From the NCBI GenBank assembly GCA_947069175.1, contig CAMTDV010000012.1, positions 37,728,341 through 37,792,340 on the forward strand: 64,000 bases of DNA, given 5' to 3'. The DNA is from Scalesia atractyloides. Its lineage: Eukaryota; Streptophyta; Magnoliopsida; Asterales; Asteraceae. The translations under genes were made by a program, and so were the position numbers. Below the pieces are notes generated by a model that worked only from the letters and a program-made list of their open reading frames with translations, was not told where the DNA came from and ran no database searches. Positions within the stretch are counted from its first letter, which is position 1; every line of letters begins with the position of its first letter. Positions 1 through 9,235 of this stretch are shown one piece after another.

Positions 1-251
1 CCATTTTTACACATGATACAGGTGAACCAGCAGCAGCTAGGAACACATAGGATTTGGACTAGAAGAATAAAATGATTTAGAGTTGGATTGTTATGTTTGT
101 TTTATTTTCTTTGTATTGTATGAACATGTTTGGATATTTGGAAATGTAACTTTGACTTTATTAAATATGAAACATATTAGTAAATGTCATGAGCTTTGGT
201 GATAACCCAATTATGCCCGACTCTTATTCCGCTACGGGTCGGGGTGTGACA
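1..251 (+). repeat. 5' LTR end of plus-strand Tekay-type gypsy element (partial)
   Basis: These bases match the last ~250 bases of the complete LTR at 5764-8431 almost base for base and end in the same GGGGTGTGACA. A primer site follows directly. The rest of the 5' LTR lies before the window, so its target-site duplication cannot be checked. The two copies differ by a few substitutions and single-base indels, which suggests a relatively recent insertion; divergence was not computed. Confidence 0.9.
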
Positions 252-254
252 GAT

Positions 255-266
255 TGGTATCAGAGC
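255..266 (+). other. Primer binding site (tRNA-iMet type)
   Basis: TGGTATCAGAGC lies three bases after the LTR end. This is the usual gypsy primer site complementary to the 3' end of initiator methionine tRNA, where minus-strand DNA synthesis starts. It fixes the 5' LTR boundary at 251. Confidence 0.9.
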
Positions 267-1060
267 CATGACTATAGGGATATAGGATAGGTTATTAGAC
301 CCTTAGAGCCTATACTATAGTTGATTAGAAATTATAAGATTTTTGTGTGTTACATGCCAAATTTCATGATGTTTATATGTTTTATGTTAAATGTTACATT
401 CAATATTATGCAAGCATGTTCATAAGTATGTATTGTCATATAATGCCTATCATGAATCATATACTCATAGCATATCACATCCATGAAAGCACACACCACA
501 TCATGATTGCTTTTACAATGATTTTCGTGTTTTCAAATCTCATCAAAGTGAGTTCTCATGACGGGCATGTAGTAACTGGAAGGGTACCAGTACCGGTAGT
601 CGGAACGTCCTGTCTAGGCTGGCATTCGTATAAATCCAAAATAAAGGACCAGTTTGCCTACCTGGGGACTAACGATGAGAGTACGAAGTACCTATTAGGC
701 CAAAGCATGCTATACCAAACGTCGTGTGAGCTAACCCCACTTTAAGTTGTCATTGTGTCTACACCTGGACACGTTCCGACCAAACATCTCATGAACATAT
801 TTTGTGGTTTGCATTCGGGTGATGCGAGTGTTAAATTGCCAATACTAATGTGAATTCTACCAAGCCAATAGCCATGGGGGCCCACATGACTATGTAGGTG
901 AAGGTATGGGGGACATTTGAGGCCCAACATGAGCAAACCCAAGACATCCTATGGATGTAGTTGCATTATTGATATTTATGTTATTTTCATTTTCTTAAAG
1001 ACACATGACACCTAAAAAGACACCATAAACTCACAATCTTCTCATTGTATGATCCTGTAG
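267..1060 (+). other. Untranslated leader of element 1
   Basis: About 800 bases lie between the primer site and the first gag codon. Short ORFs on both strands (for example 347-745 and 742-942) have no recognisable domain and low-complexity composition, so I treat them as chance. I see no tRNA, promoter motif or other gene here. The length is normal for a Tekay-type leader. Confidence 0.6.
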
Positions 1061-2300
1061 ATGTCGTCTAGACAGCAACGAAGGGGTAAAAGATCAGGAA
1101 GGTCTCAGGAACGTTTGGCCACACAGATCGCGAAACAAATGGCCACGATACTGCCTGACATTGTGGTCCAAGTACAACAAGCCCTCGCTACAAATCCTAC
1201 TAACCCTCCCCAACAACATGACCAGAACATCGACAACCCTCCTACCAGCAAGTGTTCATACAAACATTTCAAGTCTTTTGATCCTCCTAAATTTGAAGGG
1301 ACCGAGGGTGTCACTGCTCTCCTACATTGGTTCGAGGAGATGGAAAACACCTTTCTAAACTGCGATTGTCCTGAGGATCGCAAGGTTTGATACGCCACCG
1401 GGAGACTATTTGGGGTAGCTCTCACTTGGTGGAATACTGAGAAAGGGAAGAGGGGAACTGAAGATGCAATGGCCTTAACTTGGTAGGAGTTAAGGGAAAT
1501 CATGACTAGGCGTTTCTGTCCTAGGAGTGAAATTAAAAAGTTGGAGGATGAATTTCATGCTCTAAAGCAGAAGGAGGGAGACCATACTACTTATAACAAG
1601 AGGTTCTTGGAGTTGAACCAAATGGTTCCAAATTTATTCACCCCAACCTATCGTCTGATCGAGCATTATATTCGAGGACTTCCCTCGAAAATCCAAGATT
1701 CAGTTCTCAGCGTTTCACCAGTAACACTTGAAGCTGCTATGGAGTTAGCAACTGAACTGACCGAGAACCGAATTCGCAACGGGAAGTTCAAAGAAGAGAA
1801 AAAGAAAGCCCCTGTTGAGGGACAAACTTCAAACCACCCCATTCCTTCCTCTAAGTTTGCCAACAAGAGGAAGCGCAACACTGAAATTTTGCAGTTACTC
1901 AAACCAACTCCCCTATTCCTGCTGCACCCATTACTCAAGTCACTCCTTCCCCCGCACCATACAGAAGACCTTACACTGGACCGCTACCAAAATGCAACCG
2001 TTGCCAATATCACCATTCCCCTGATCATCCTTGCCAATATTGCACCGGCTACGGTCGCGCAGGTCATACTGTTCAAACCTGCCGCATGCCTCAACGAACG
2101 AACCGCCCCCAACCTTTAACCCAAACCCACCAACAAATAATGGGCCAAGCCCAACAACCCCTACTATTACCACCCACCCAACATTTAGCCCAAACATATT
2201 ACCAGCCCAATTATCCTATGGGTCAACCAATGCGGGCTTGCTACAATTGCGGTGACCCGAGCCATTTCAGAAACACTTGTCCAAGGTTGGTTAATATTAT
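1061..2300 (+). pseudogene. Gag of element 1, broken by two stops and a frameshift
   Basis: The capsid/nucleocapsid precursor packages element RNA. Reading begins at ATG 1061 with a basic N-terminus, followed by the gypsy gag core (a 'FDPPKFEG' and 'LLHWFEEME' stretch near residues 68-95). The frame is cut by TGA at 1388-1390, where family context expects an Arg CGA codon (a typical methylated-CpG transition), and by TAG at 1484-1486. It then continues in the same frame from 1502. A frameshift between about 1880 and 2080 moves reading to the frame of 2086-3495. That frame carries an intact CCHC zinc knuckle, CYNCGDPSHFRNTC, at 2239-2280. A Cys/His-rich stretch just before it looks like a second, irregular knuckle. 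The copy should not make a full Gag. Confidence 0.85.
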
Positions 2301-3495
2301 TCATGCTCAGGCCCAAGCCAACCCGGTGAATCAAGCAAACCAAGCTCCTCCACCTGCAAGAGGGAGAGCTTTCAATATCAACGCTAACCAGGCCAGAGCT
2401 GACGGCAATGTGGTTAACGGTACGTTCCTTATAAATGGTAGATATGCATCTATGTTATTTGATACTGGTGCGGATAGAAGTTTTGTGTCTTTAGAATTTG
2501 AACCTATCTTAAGCAAAAATCGGGATAAGCTCACGGAATCCATAACGGTAGAAGTTGCGGACGGGAAACCAGTTTCATTAAACTCTATTATACGCAACTG
2601 TACACTCACCTTAAACGACCACGATTTCTCAGTCGACCTTATTCCTATGAAGCTGGGAAGTTTTGATATCACAATCGGTATGGATTGGCTCAGTCAACAT
2701 CAGGCAGAAGTTGTATGTCGTGAAAAATTTATTCGTACTCCTCTTTCAAACGGTCAGACTCTTCGAATCATTAGAGAAACCTCGTCGAAAGGGCTCAGCT
2801 TAATGTCTTGTCTTCAAGCTCAAAAATATCTTCGCAAGAATTATGTCGCGTTTTTAGCTCATATCATCAAAAAGGGAACCATGGAGAGGAAACTTGAAGA
2901 CATTCCTGTAGTAAAAGACTTCCCACAAGTTTTTCCTGACGACATTTCAGGACTTCCTCCAGTTAGAGACGTCGAATTCCGTATTGATCTTATACCTGGT
3001 GCTACACCAGTTGCAAAGTCTCCTTATAGGTTAGCCCCCTCTGAAATGCAAGAGCTAGCCAGTCAATTACAAGAGTTGACTGACAAGGGATTCATACGTC
3101 CTAGCTCGTCGCCTTGGAGTGCACCTGTTCTTTTTGTAAAGAAGAAAGATGGATCGTTTCATATGTGCATCGACTACAGAGAGCTCAACAAGTTAACAAT
3201 CAAGAATCGCTATCCTTTACCTCGCATTGATGATCTTCTTGACCAACTTCAAGGTGCCAGCTGCTTTTCAAAAATCGACATTCGATCTGGCTATCATCAA
3301 CTTAGAGTGCATGAAGAAGACGTCCCTAAGACTGCTTTTCGAACTCGTTATGGCCACTATGAATTCATGGTTATGCCATTTGGTTTAACCAACGCACCAG
3401 CTGTTTTCATGGACCTAATGAACAGAGTATGCAAACCTTATCTTGATCAATTTGTTATAGTCTTCATCGACGATATTCATTTATTCAAAATCTAA
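2300..3495 (+). pseudogene. Protease and reverse transcriptase part of element 1 pol
   Basis: This is the same open frame that carries the zinc knuckle. The aspartic protease active site LFDTGAD is at about 2455-2475, and the conserved 'IGMDWL' follows near 2677. RT follows with the primer-grip type 'CIDYRELNK', 'KIDIRSGYHQLR', 'MPFGLTNAPAVFM' and the catalytic FIDDI near 3466-3480. The frame breaks right after the catalytic box: at ~3478 the expected ILIYS reading is lost and the ORF stops at 3495, while the next 100 bases read correctly in the next frame. The break is equivalent to a 2-base loss or 1-base gain. Protein from this copy would end inside RT. Confidence 0.9.
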
Positions 3496-4276
3496 ATCTG
3501 ATCATGAGCGTCATCTTCGACTCATCCTTGCACTTCTAGAAAAGGAAAAGCTTTATGCCAAATTCTCCAAATGTGAATTCTGGTTAAAAGAGGTGCAATT
3601 CCTCGGGCATGTAGTCAATGACAAGGGAATACATGTCGACCCTTCAAAGATCAAAGCGGTTCAAGAATGGCAAGCTCCACGTACACCAACTGAAGTAAGA
3701 TCTTTCCTTGGTCTAGCTGGCTATTATCGTAGGTTCATTTCAAACTTCTCTCGCATTGCTGTACCACTCACGGCTTTAACTCATAAGGGAAAACCTTTCA
3801 TATGGGGACCCAAGCAAGAAGAAGCCTTTCAAACTCTTAAACAAAAACTTTGTGATGCACCAATCCTCACTCTTCCTGAAGGTTGTGATGATTTTGTAGT
3901 CTATTGCGATGCGTCAGGGCAAGGATTAGGCTGCGTTCTAATGCAAAGAGGAAAAGTCATAGCTTATTCTTCGAGACAACTCAAGACACATGAAAAGAAC
4001 TACACCACTCATGACCTAGAACTTGGAGCCGTTGTGTTCGCTCTTAAGATATGGAGACATTATCTCTATGGTACTAAGTGTGAAATATACACTGACCACA
4101 AGAGTCTTCAACATATCTTCAATCAAAAGGAGTTAAACATGAGGCAACGAAGATGGGTCGAACTTCTAAATGACTACGACTGTGAAATTAGATACCACCC
4201 TGGTAAAGCAAATGTGGTGGCTGATGCACTTAGTCGAAAGGGTTATGCGAACTCCATTCGTCTTCTATGTTCATAA
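3496..4276 (+). pseudogene. RT connection and RNase H part of element 1 pol
   Basis: After the ~3478 frameshift, reading resumes through 'KCEFWLKEVQFLGHVV' and the thumb/connection motif 'FLGLAGYYRRFI'. The RNase H domain follows with 'VVYCDASGQGLGCVL', 'YTTHDLELGAVVFAL' and 'YTDHKSLQH', and ends near 'NVVADALSRK'. The ORF's own ATG at 3593 is internal and is not a true start. It stops at 4276, a little after RNase H, with a small disruption before integrase. RNase H degrades the RNA strand during reverse transcription. Confidence 0.88.
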
Positions 4277-4337
4277 ATTATAACCGACATTAAAGATCAA
4301 ATTCGAGAAGCCCAACACGTTTCAATAACATAAGAAG

Positions 4338-5729
4338 ATGTACGAAAGGAGATGTTGTAGAGCTGAGTTAAAAATTGAAACTAAATCTGATGGTATTCTG
4401 TACTACCTAGATCGTATCTGGATTCCTAACCACAACAATCTTCGTGAAATTATTATGAATGAAGCTCACAAAACGCGATATTCTATACACCCAGGAGCCG
4501 ATAATATGTATCAGGACCTACGATACACCTATTGGTGGCCTGGAATGAAGAAGGATATTGCCGTTTTTGTTTCCAAGTGCCTTACATGTTCCAAGGTGAA
4601 GGCTGAACACCAAAGACCCTCAGGAATTCTAGTCCAACCGGAAATACCTGTATGGAAGTGGGAAAATATAACCATGGATTTCATTACCGGGTTACCTCGC
4701 ACTTCTGGTGGGTATGACACTATATGGGTAATTATAGACCGACTTACGAAATCAGCTCACTTTATTCCTATCCGCGAAGATTTCAAGAACGAAAAGCTTA
4801 CTCGTGTTTATATCAACGAAATCGTAAGCCGACATGGGGTACCGTTAAGCATTATTTCTGATCGTGATGGTCGTTTCACTTCACGAACATGGCAAGCAGT
4901 ACAATCCGCTATGGGCATGCGATTAGATCTCAGTACCGCCTATCATCCTCAAAATGATGGACAGTCTGAGCGCACCATTCAAACTCTTGAAGATATGCTT
5001 CGAGCATGTGTCATAGACTTCAAGGGAAATTGGGACGCCCACCTGCCATTAGTTGAATTTTCGTACAACAACAGCTATCATTCGAGCATCGGCATAGCAC
5101 CTTTTGAAGCCTTATATGGTCGTAAGTGCCGATCTCCTGTATGTTGGCACGAAATTGGGGAAGCTCAAATTACTGGTCCAGAAATGATCCAAGAAACCAC
5201 AGACAAGATCCATCAAATTCGAAACAATCTTCTAGCGGCTCAAAGTCATCAAAAGAGTTATGCAGATAAACGACGGAAGCCCTTAGAGTTTAACATTGGT
5301 GATCATGTACTTTTAAAAGTATCACCGTGGAAGGGAGTAGTTCGTTTTGGTCAAAAGGGCAAGCTAGCACCACGCTACGTAGGACCTTTCAAGATACTCG
5401 AAAGAGTAGGACCTGTAGCATACAAGCTTGACCTACCAGAAGAACTCAACAGGATTCATCCCACATTCCACGTGTCGAACTTGAAGAAGTGCCTCGCTGA
5501 TGAGAACATCCATATTCCGCTGGAAGATATTCAGATTGATGAATCTATGCATTTTATTGAAAGACCAGTAGAGATCATGGACTTCGGAGAGAAACGTTTA
5601 CGACGAAGTCGCATTCCAATTGTTAGGGTACGCTGGGAGTCGAAACGGGGACCTGAGTTTACTTGGGAACGTGAAGACTCAATGCGTGAAAAATACCCGC
5701 ATCTTTTTCCTACTACTTCAACTACTTAA
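4338..5729 (+). CDS. Integrase with C-terminal chromodomain-like end, element 1
   Basis: This is a long open frame of about 463 residues. An HHCC zinc region comes first (H...H...CLTC near residues 45-85). The DDE core follows, with 'MDFITGLPR', 'SDRDGRFTSR' and the 'HPQNDGQSERTIQ' segment that carries the glutamate. A GPY/F-type tail is marked by 'PRYVGPFKI' and 'HPTFHVSNLKK'. The last ~50 residues (roughly 405-455), with 'RLRRSRIPIVRVRW' and 'FTWEREDSM', are a chromodomain-like motif typical of Tekay/Del chromoviruses. It inserts element cDNA and may target chromatin. This frame alone is intact, but the upstream breaks mean it cannot come from a normal polyprotein. Confidence 0.9.
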   Translation: MYERRCCRAELKIETKSDGILYYLDRIWIPNHNNLREIIMNEAHKTRYSIHPGADNMYQDLRYTYWWPGMKKDIAVFVSKCLTCSKVKAEHQRPSGILVQPEIPVWKWENITMDFITGLPRTSGGYDTIWVIIDRLTKSAHFIPIREDFKNEKLTRVYINEIVSRHGVPLSIISDRDGRFTSRTWQAVQSAMGMRLDLSTAYHPQNDGQSERTIQTLEDMLRACVIDFKGNWDAHLPLVEFSYNNSYHSSIGIAPFEALYGRKCRSPVCWHEIGEAQITGPEMIQETTDKIHQIRNNLLAAQSHQKSYADKRRKPLEFNIGDHVLLKVSPWKGVVRFGQKGKLAPRYVGPFKILERVGPVAYKLDLPEELNRIHPTFHVSNLKKCLADENIHIPLEDIQIDESMHFIERPVEIMDFGEKRLRRSRIPIVRVRWESKRGPEFTWEREDSMREKYPHLFPTTSTT

Positions 5730-5763
5730 ATTTCGGGACGAAATTCCTAAAAGTAGGGGATAC
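5729..5763 (+). other. Conserved palindrome and polypurine tract of element 1
   Basis: 5729-5745 is a short inverted repeat, AATTTCG and CGAAATT around GGA, overlapping the pol stop codon. A purine run AAAAGTAGGGGA follows just before the LTR. The polypurine tract primes plus-strand DNA. The same palindrome lies next to the purine tract in the minus-strand elements (17330-17346, and a mutated copy at 26604-26620). Confidence 0.75.
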
Positions 5764-5956
5764 TGTAACATTTGTAAAAATCGGGTTTTCAAAACCCGCT
5801 CCGTTTTGTAATCGAATATCAAGTTATAAAAGTCACGTTGAATATTTATGATTATTTTGATTTAAAACGATACATAATTAATAAATAAACTAAACTATAA
5901 AAATTATATTTGATAAAAAGTTAAAACAAAATAAATAAAAAAATATATTGCTGCCG

Positions 5957-6025
5957 GGACTCGAACCCGGGTCAGCCAAGAACAACTCCAACGACTTAAC
6001 ACACACTCACATCACCACTCCGCCA
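5957..6025 (-). repeat. tRNA-like module (class II type), minus strand, in LTR
   Basis: The minus strand shows a B-box-like GGTTCGAGTCC (5957-5967) inside a perfect CCGGG/CCCGG T-arm stem, and an A-box-like TGGCGGAGTGG (6015-6025) reminiscent of Leu/Ser tRNAs. The 47 bases between the boxes fit a long variable arm. I cannot draw a good acceptor or anticodon stem, so this is a tRNA-derived relic or Pol III-like promoter module rather than a working tRNA gene. Confidence 0.55.
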
Positions 6026-6868
6026 CTTGTTATTTTCTGTTATCCCTAGGAAACAAATAACATTATACACAGACTAGGTTAAACCGGTTTCGCCAACTGA
6101 GAAACGGAAATCGGCAAATCAATCGTCAAATCGTTTGATTACCCGCGCATTCACGTTCATAACCGATGAACCGATGTCTTTAATCAATTCAGAGGTGATT
6201 GAACATCAATTTTCATTACTATCGGTTTTTATAACCGAAAAGTAATCAAGTTCAGATTACTTCAACTCAAGACCACTCTCGCGACTCAGAAATATCATAC
6301 CAACATCCCATTTCACTTTCGTCACATTTTCAGACCATCAGAACGCTTAAATCAGCTCGCCGGAATTTTCTGCAAATTTCGCCGGAAAACCGTATTCATC
6401 CTCAAACGGTAAATCTTTCAATATCATTGCAGTTCAACAATTGTAAGGCTATTTCTAACTTAAACCTCTCAATTGAAATCGAATTCAGGCGCTGTATTCA
6501 ACTAATTCCAGTTCGCCGGAACTTTCCTGAAAGTCTTTATTTCCGTCTGTAAACGGTAAGGACCTTCAATCCCGCTGTTAACGTTTGATTATCACTTCAG
6601 TTCCACGATTGACTAATCAAAACAGTTAATTGTCTTGTTCAGTTGAAGAGCATAAAAACAGGGACCGACACATTGCCGGAAATCTGAAATAAACCGTTCA
6701 TCGGTATGTTCACCTCTAATTACCATCTCTGCCATTTCATTTAAGCTTTAAGAATGTTTGTAAATCGTAAAAACAAGGAACGGATTAGTGAATCAGTTGA
6801 CTGTAATTTGAATGAAGAAGACGAAGTTAATTAAGTTATAAGTTTATTTAAAACCAGTAAAATGAACG

Positions 6869-7285
6869 GGTTAGACACACAGTCCAGCGGTGGACTGTGT
6901 GCAAAACATAAACGCATGTCCCGAGTTCGATCCCTGATACACGCACTCCTTATATAATAAAATGCCTTTTTGTTTAAAAACTAAACCGGGTTAACTCAGT
7001 TAGTTATTAAGTATAATAAAAACCGAGATAATAACCAGGTTAGACACACAGTCCAGCGGTGGACTGTGTGCAACACTAAGTCACACGTCGCGAGTTCGAA
7101 ACCCGTCACTGGCACCGGTTCGTTGAATTAAAATGTTTTTGAAATTAAAAGAATTTTGGTTAAACCGAATTAGTATATAAATATAATTAAAAACAAGATT
7201 ATTTCGGGTTAGACACGTAGCTCAGTTGGTAGAGCTGCGTGCACGCGTACGGGAGGTCTCGGGTTCGAGCCTCACCCGGCGCAAA
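6869..7285 (+). repeat. Array of three tRNA-like modules, 169-bp period, in LTR
   Basis: Three units start with GGTTAGACAC near 6869, 7038 and 7206. Units 1 and 2 have a perfect 11-bp hairpin (arm CACACAGTCCA, loop GCGG) at 6876-6901 and 7045-7070. Unit 3 has a 10-bp hairpin with one wobble pair at 7214-7241 that contains a perfect Pol III A box, TAGCTCAGTTGG (7218-7229). Each is followed by a B-box-like GAGTTCGATCC (6923), GAGTTCGAAAC (7092) or GGTTCGAGCC (7262). Hairpin starts are exactly 169 bases apart. T-arm and acceptor pairing is poor, so these are tRNA-derived rather than good tRNA genes. Confidence 0.65.
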
Positions 7286-8431
7286 CTATGTCACTGACCG
7301 AACCGGTCAACAAGTCAACGGTCAACGGTCAACGGTCAACACAAAATAAACAATTTTTTATATTTTTATTTATTTAATTTAATTTAAAAATCAATTAAAA
7401 ATACTTAAAAATAACATTTTTAAAGATAGAAAATAGCCTTAAACTCACAAAAATATATCTAAAAATTTCATTAAAATCCTTAATAAAATCCACTCATTTA
7501 TTATATTTTTCCGTTATTATTTAGGTTAGTATTTCTCATTGTTCCGCTCATCAAATTCGTGCACATCTCACCATCTCCAATCTAACGCACCCAATGTGAG
7601 TGAATCTTTACGAATTCCCCGTTTTAATCACGTTTTGGGGTGTATCATGTGTCTTGATATATATATTATAATTAAACCATTGTGCATACATCATATCATG
7701 AACTTGTGTATTCAGTTTGTTTCTGTTGTGTAGTTATTGTTGAATGCAATTTATTATTTTCAGTACATGCAATTTCATAGGCCGCCGCTCCCCATTACAT
7801 TATGAGCGTTGAGCATGTTCCCCATTTCATTATGAGGTTGAACCTGGCGTGCCCACATACGATCGGCTCCGTTTGATTGAGACTTGATCGCACAGACATT
7901 TTCATTTTCAGTACATGCAATACGATCGGCTCCGTTTGATTGAGCCTTGATCGCACAGTTTCATTTATGTTATTTATCGTATGATGTTGGTATGTTCATG
8001 TATGCTGTCATATGTTATTGTATGTTATAGTTGTGACTGTTATTTGACACTGCTTGATTATTTACATTTGCTCATTTATGATTATGCACAATTTTTCATT
8101 GATAAACTAACAAGTAATTCATTAATAAATGTTTATCTAATAAGGTTCACTCGCCAACTCATGTTGACCCAAAAACCCCCATTTTTACACATGATACAGG
8201 TGAACCAGCAGCAGCTAGGAACACATAGGATTTGGACTAGAAGAATAAAATGATTTAGAGTTGGGATTGTTATGTTTGGTTTATTTTCTTTGTATTGTAT
8301 GAGCATGTTTGGATATTTGGAAATGTAACTTTGACTTTATTAAATATGAAACATATTAGTAAATGTCATGAGCTTTGGTGATAACCCAATTATGCCCCGA
8401 CTCTTATTCCGCTGCGGGTTGGGGTGTGACA

Positions 8432-9235
8432 CCAACCTCAACAACCAAAATGCTAATCCAAGTCGTGCAGTTAACCAAAATCGTGGCATTCCCACAAAAG
8501 AAGCCCAATTTCTCGATCTTGATGATTTGAGAAATAACATTTCCGACGATGAACCATATAGAGTTCCCGGTTATCAATCACCGGAACATGTGAATATTCA
8601 TTCAGAATACTCGAACGAGGGAGGGAACTATATTGATTGGTTTGAAGATGACGGTTGGGGTGACAACAATAAGGGGAATTTCTCTAATGGTCGAGGATTT
8701 GAGGACGAAGAAGTTGGTTATCAAAACGCCAACTATGTGGAGAATGTGGATGCATATGGGTAAGATTACGCGTGCAATGACGGTTTTGGCAATAAGTGTC
8801 AACCAGCAACAACCAACTGAACCGGGGTGATGGCAATTTCAATAACAACAACTATGCCACCGTAACCGGATTCCGCAATTCATGGGTGGAGGTAATCAAC
8901 GAGGTAATCAAAGGCCGGTTAATCAAGAAGTCAATGGTCCTCAACGACGTCAATCGCAATAACAAGCACCACAAGGTGTGAACAGTTGGTTTAGACCGGT
9001 AATGAACGACAATGATTCACCCATAGTTCAAGGCAGAAGATCTTTAGATGGCAAGCCGAACTACATCCATATTCTACCCCACTTAAACGGTAGGACCAAT
9101 GATGAGCCATATACACATTTGGCGGAATTCTATGTTATATGTGGCACTAACGGGGGTCATGATTTCACGCAAGATGAAGTAAGGTTACGGTTGTTCCAAT
9201 TTTCATTGAAGGGAAAGGATAACCAGTGGTTTCTC
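8432..9235 (+). pseudogene. Decayed gypsy gag fragment (Athila/Tat-like)
   Basis: Directly after element 1's LTR, an Asn/Asp-rich coding stretch reads open to 8763. A second frame at 8978-9240 then reads through 'PHLNGRTNDEPYTHLAEF', 'CGTNGG' and 'VRLRLFQFSLKGK', which is the conserved core of Athila/Tat-type retrotransposon gag. Frame changes and stops separate the pieces. It looks like an old element into which element 1 inserted on the left and an LTR-like block on the right, cutting gag after 'NQWF'. No function is expected. Confidence 0.65.

Larger units (their letters stand above)
5764..8431 (+). repeat. 3' LTR of element 1 (2,668 bp)
   Basis: It starts TGTAACATTT after the purine tract and ends GGGGTGTGACA. 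Its last ~250 bases repeat 1-251. It is unusually long for a plant gypsy LTR and holds, in order, a class-II-like tRNA module on the minus strand (5957-6025), three tRNA-like modules spaced 169 bp apart on the plus strand (6869-7285), a short repeated 'cgatcggctccgtttgattga' segment near 7860 and 7921, and the conserved CTCGCCAACT-type motif at 8146-8168. ORFs inside are chance. Confidence 0.9.

Noticed and set aside
6869..7285. Functional tRNA genes
   Set aside because: A and B boxes are good in places, but acceptor and anticodon stems do not pair, so I call them tRNA-like only.
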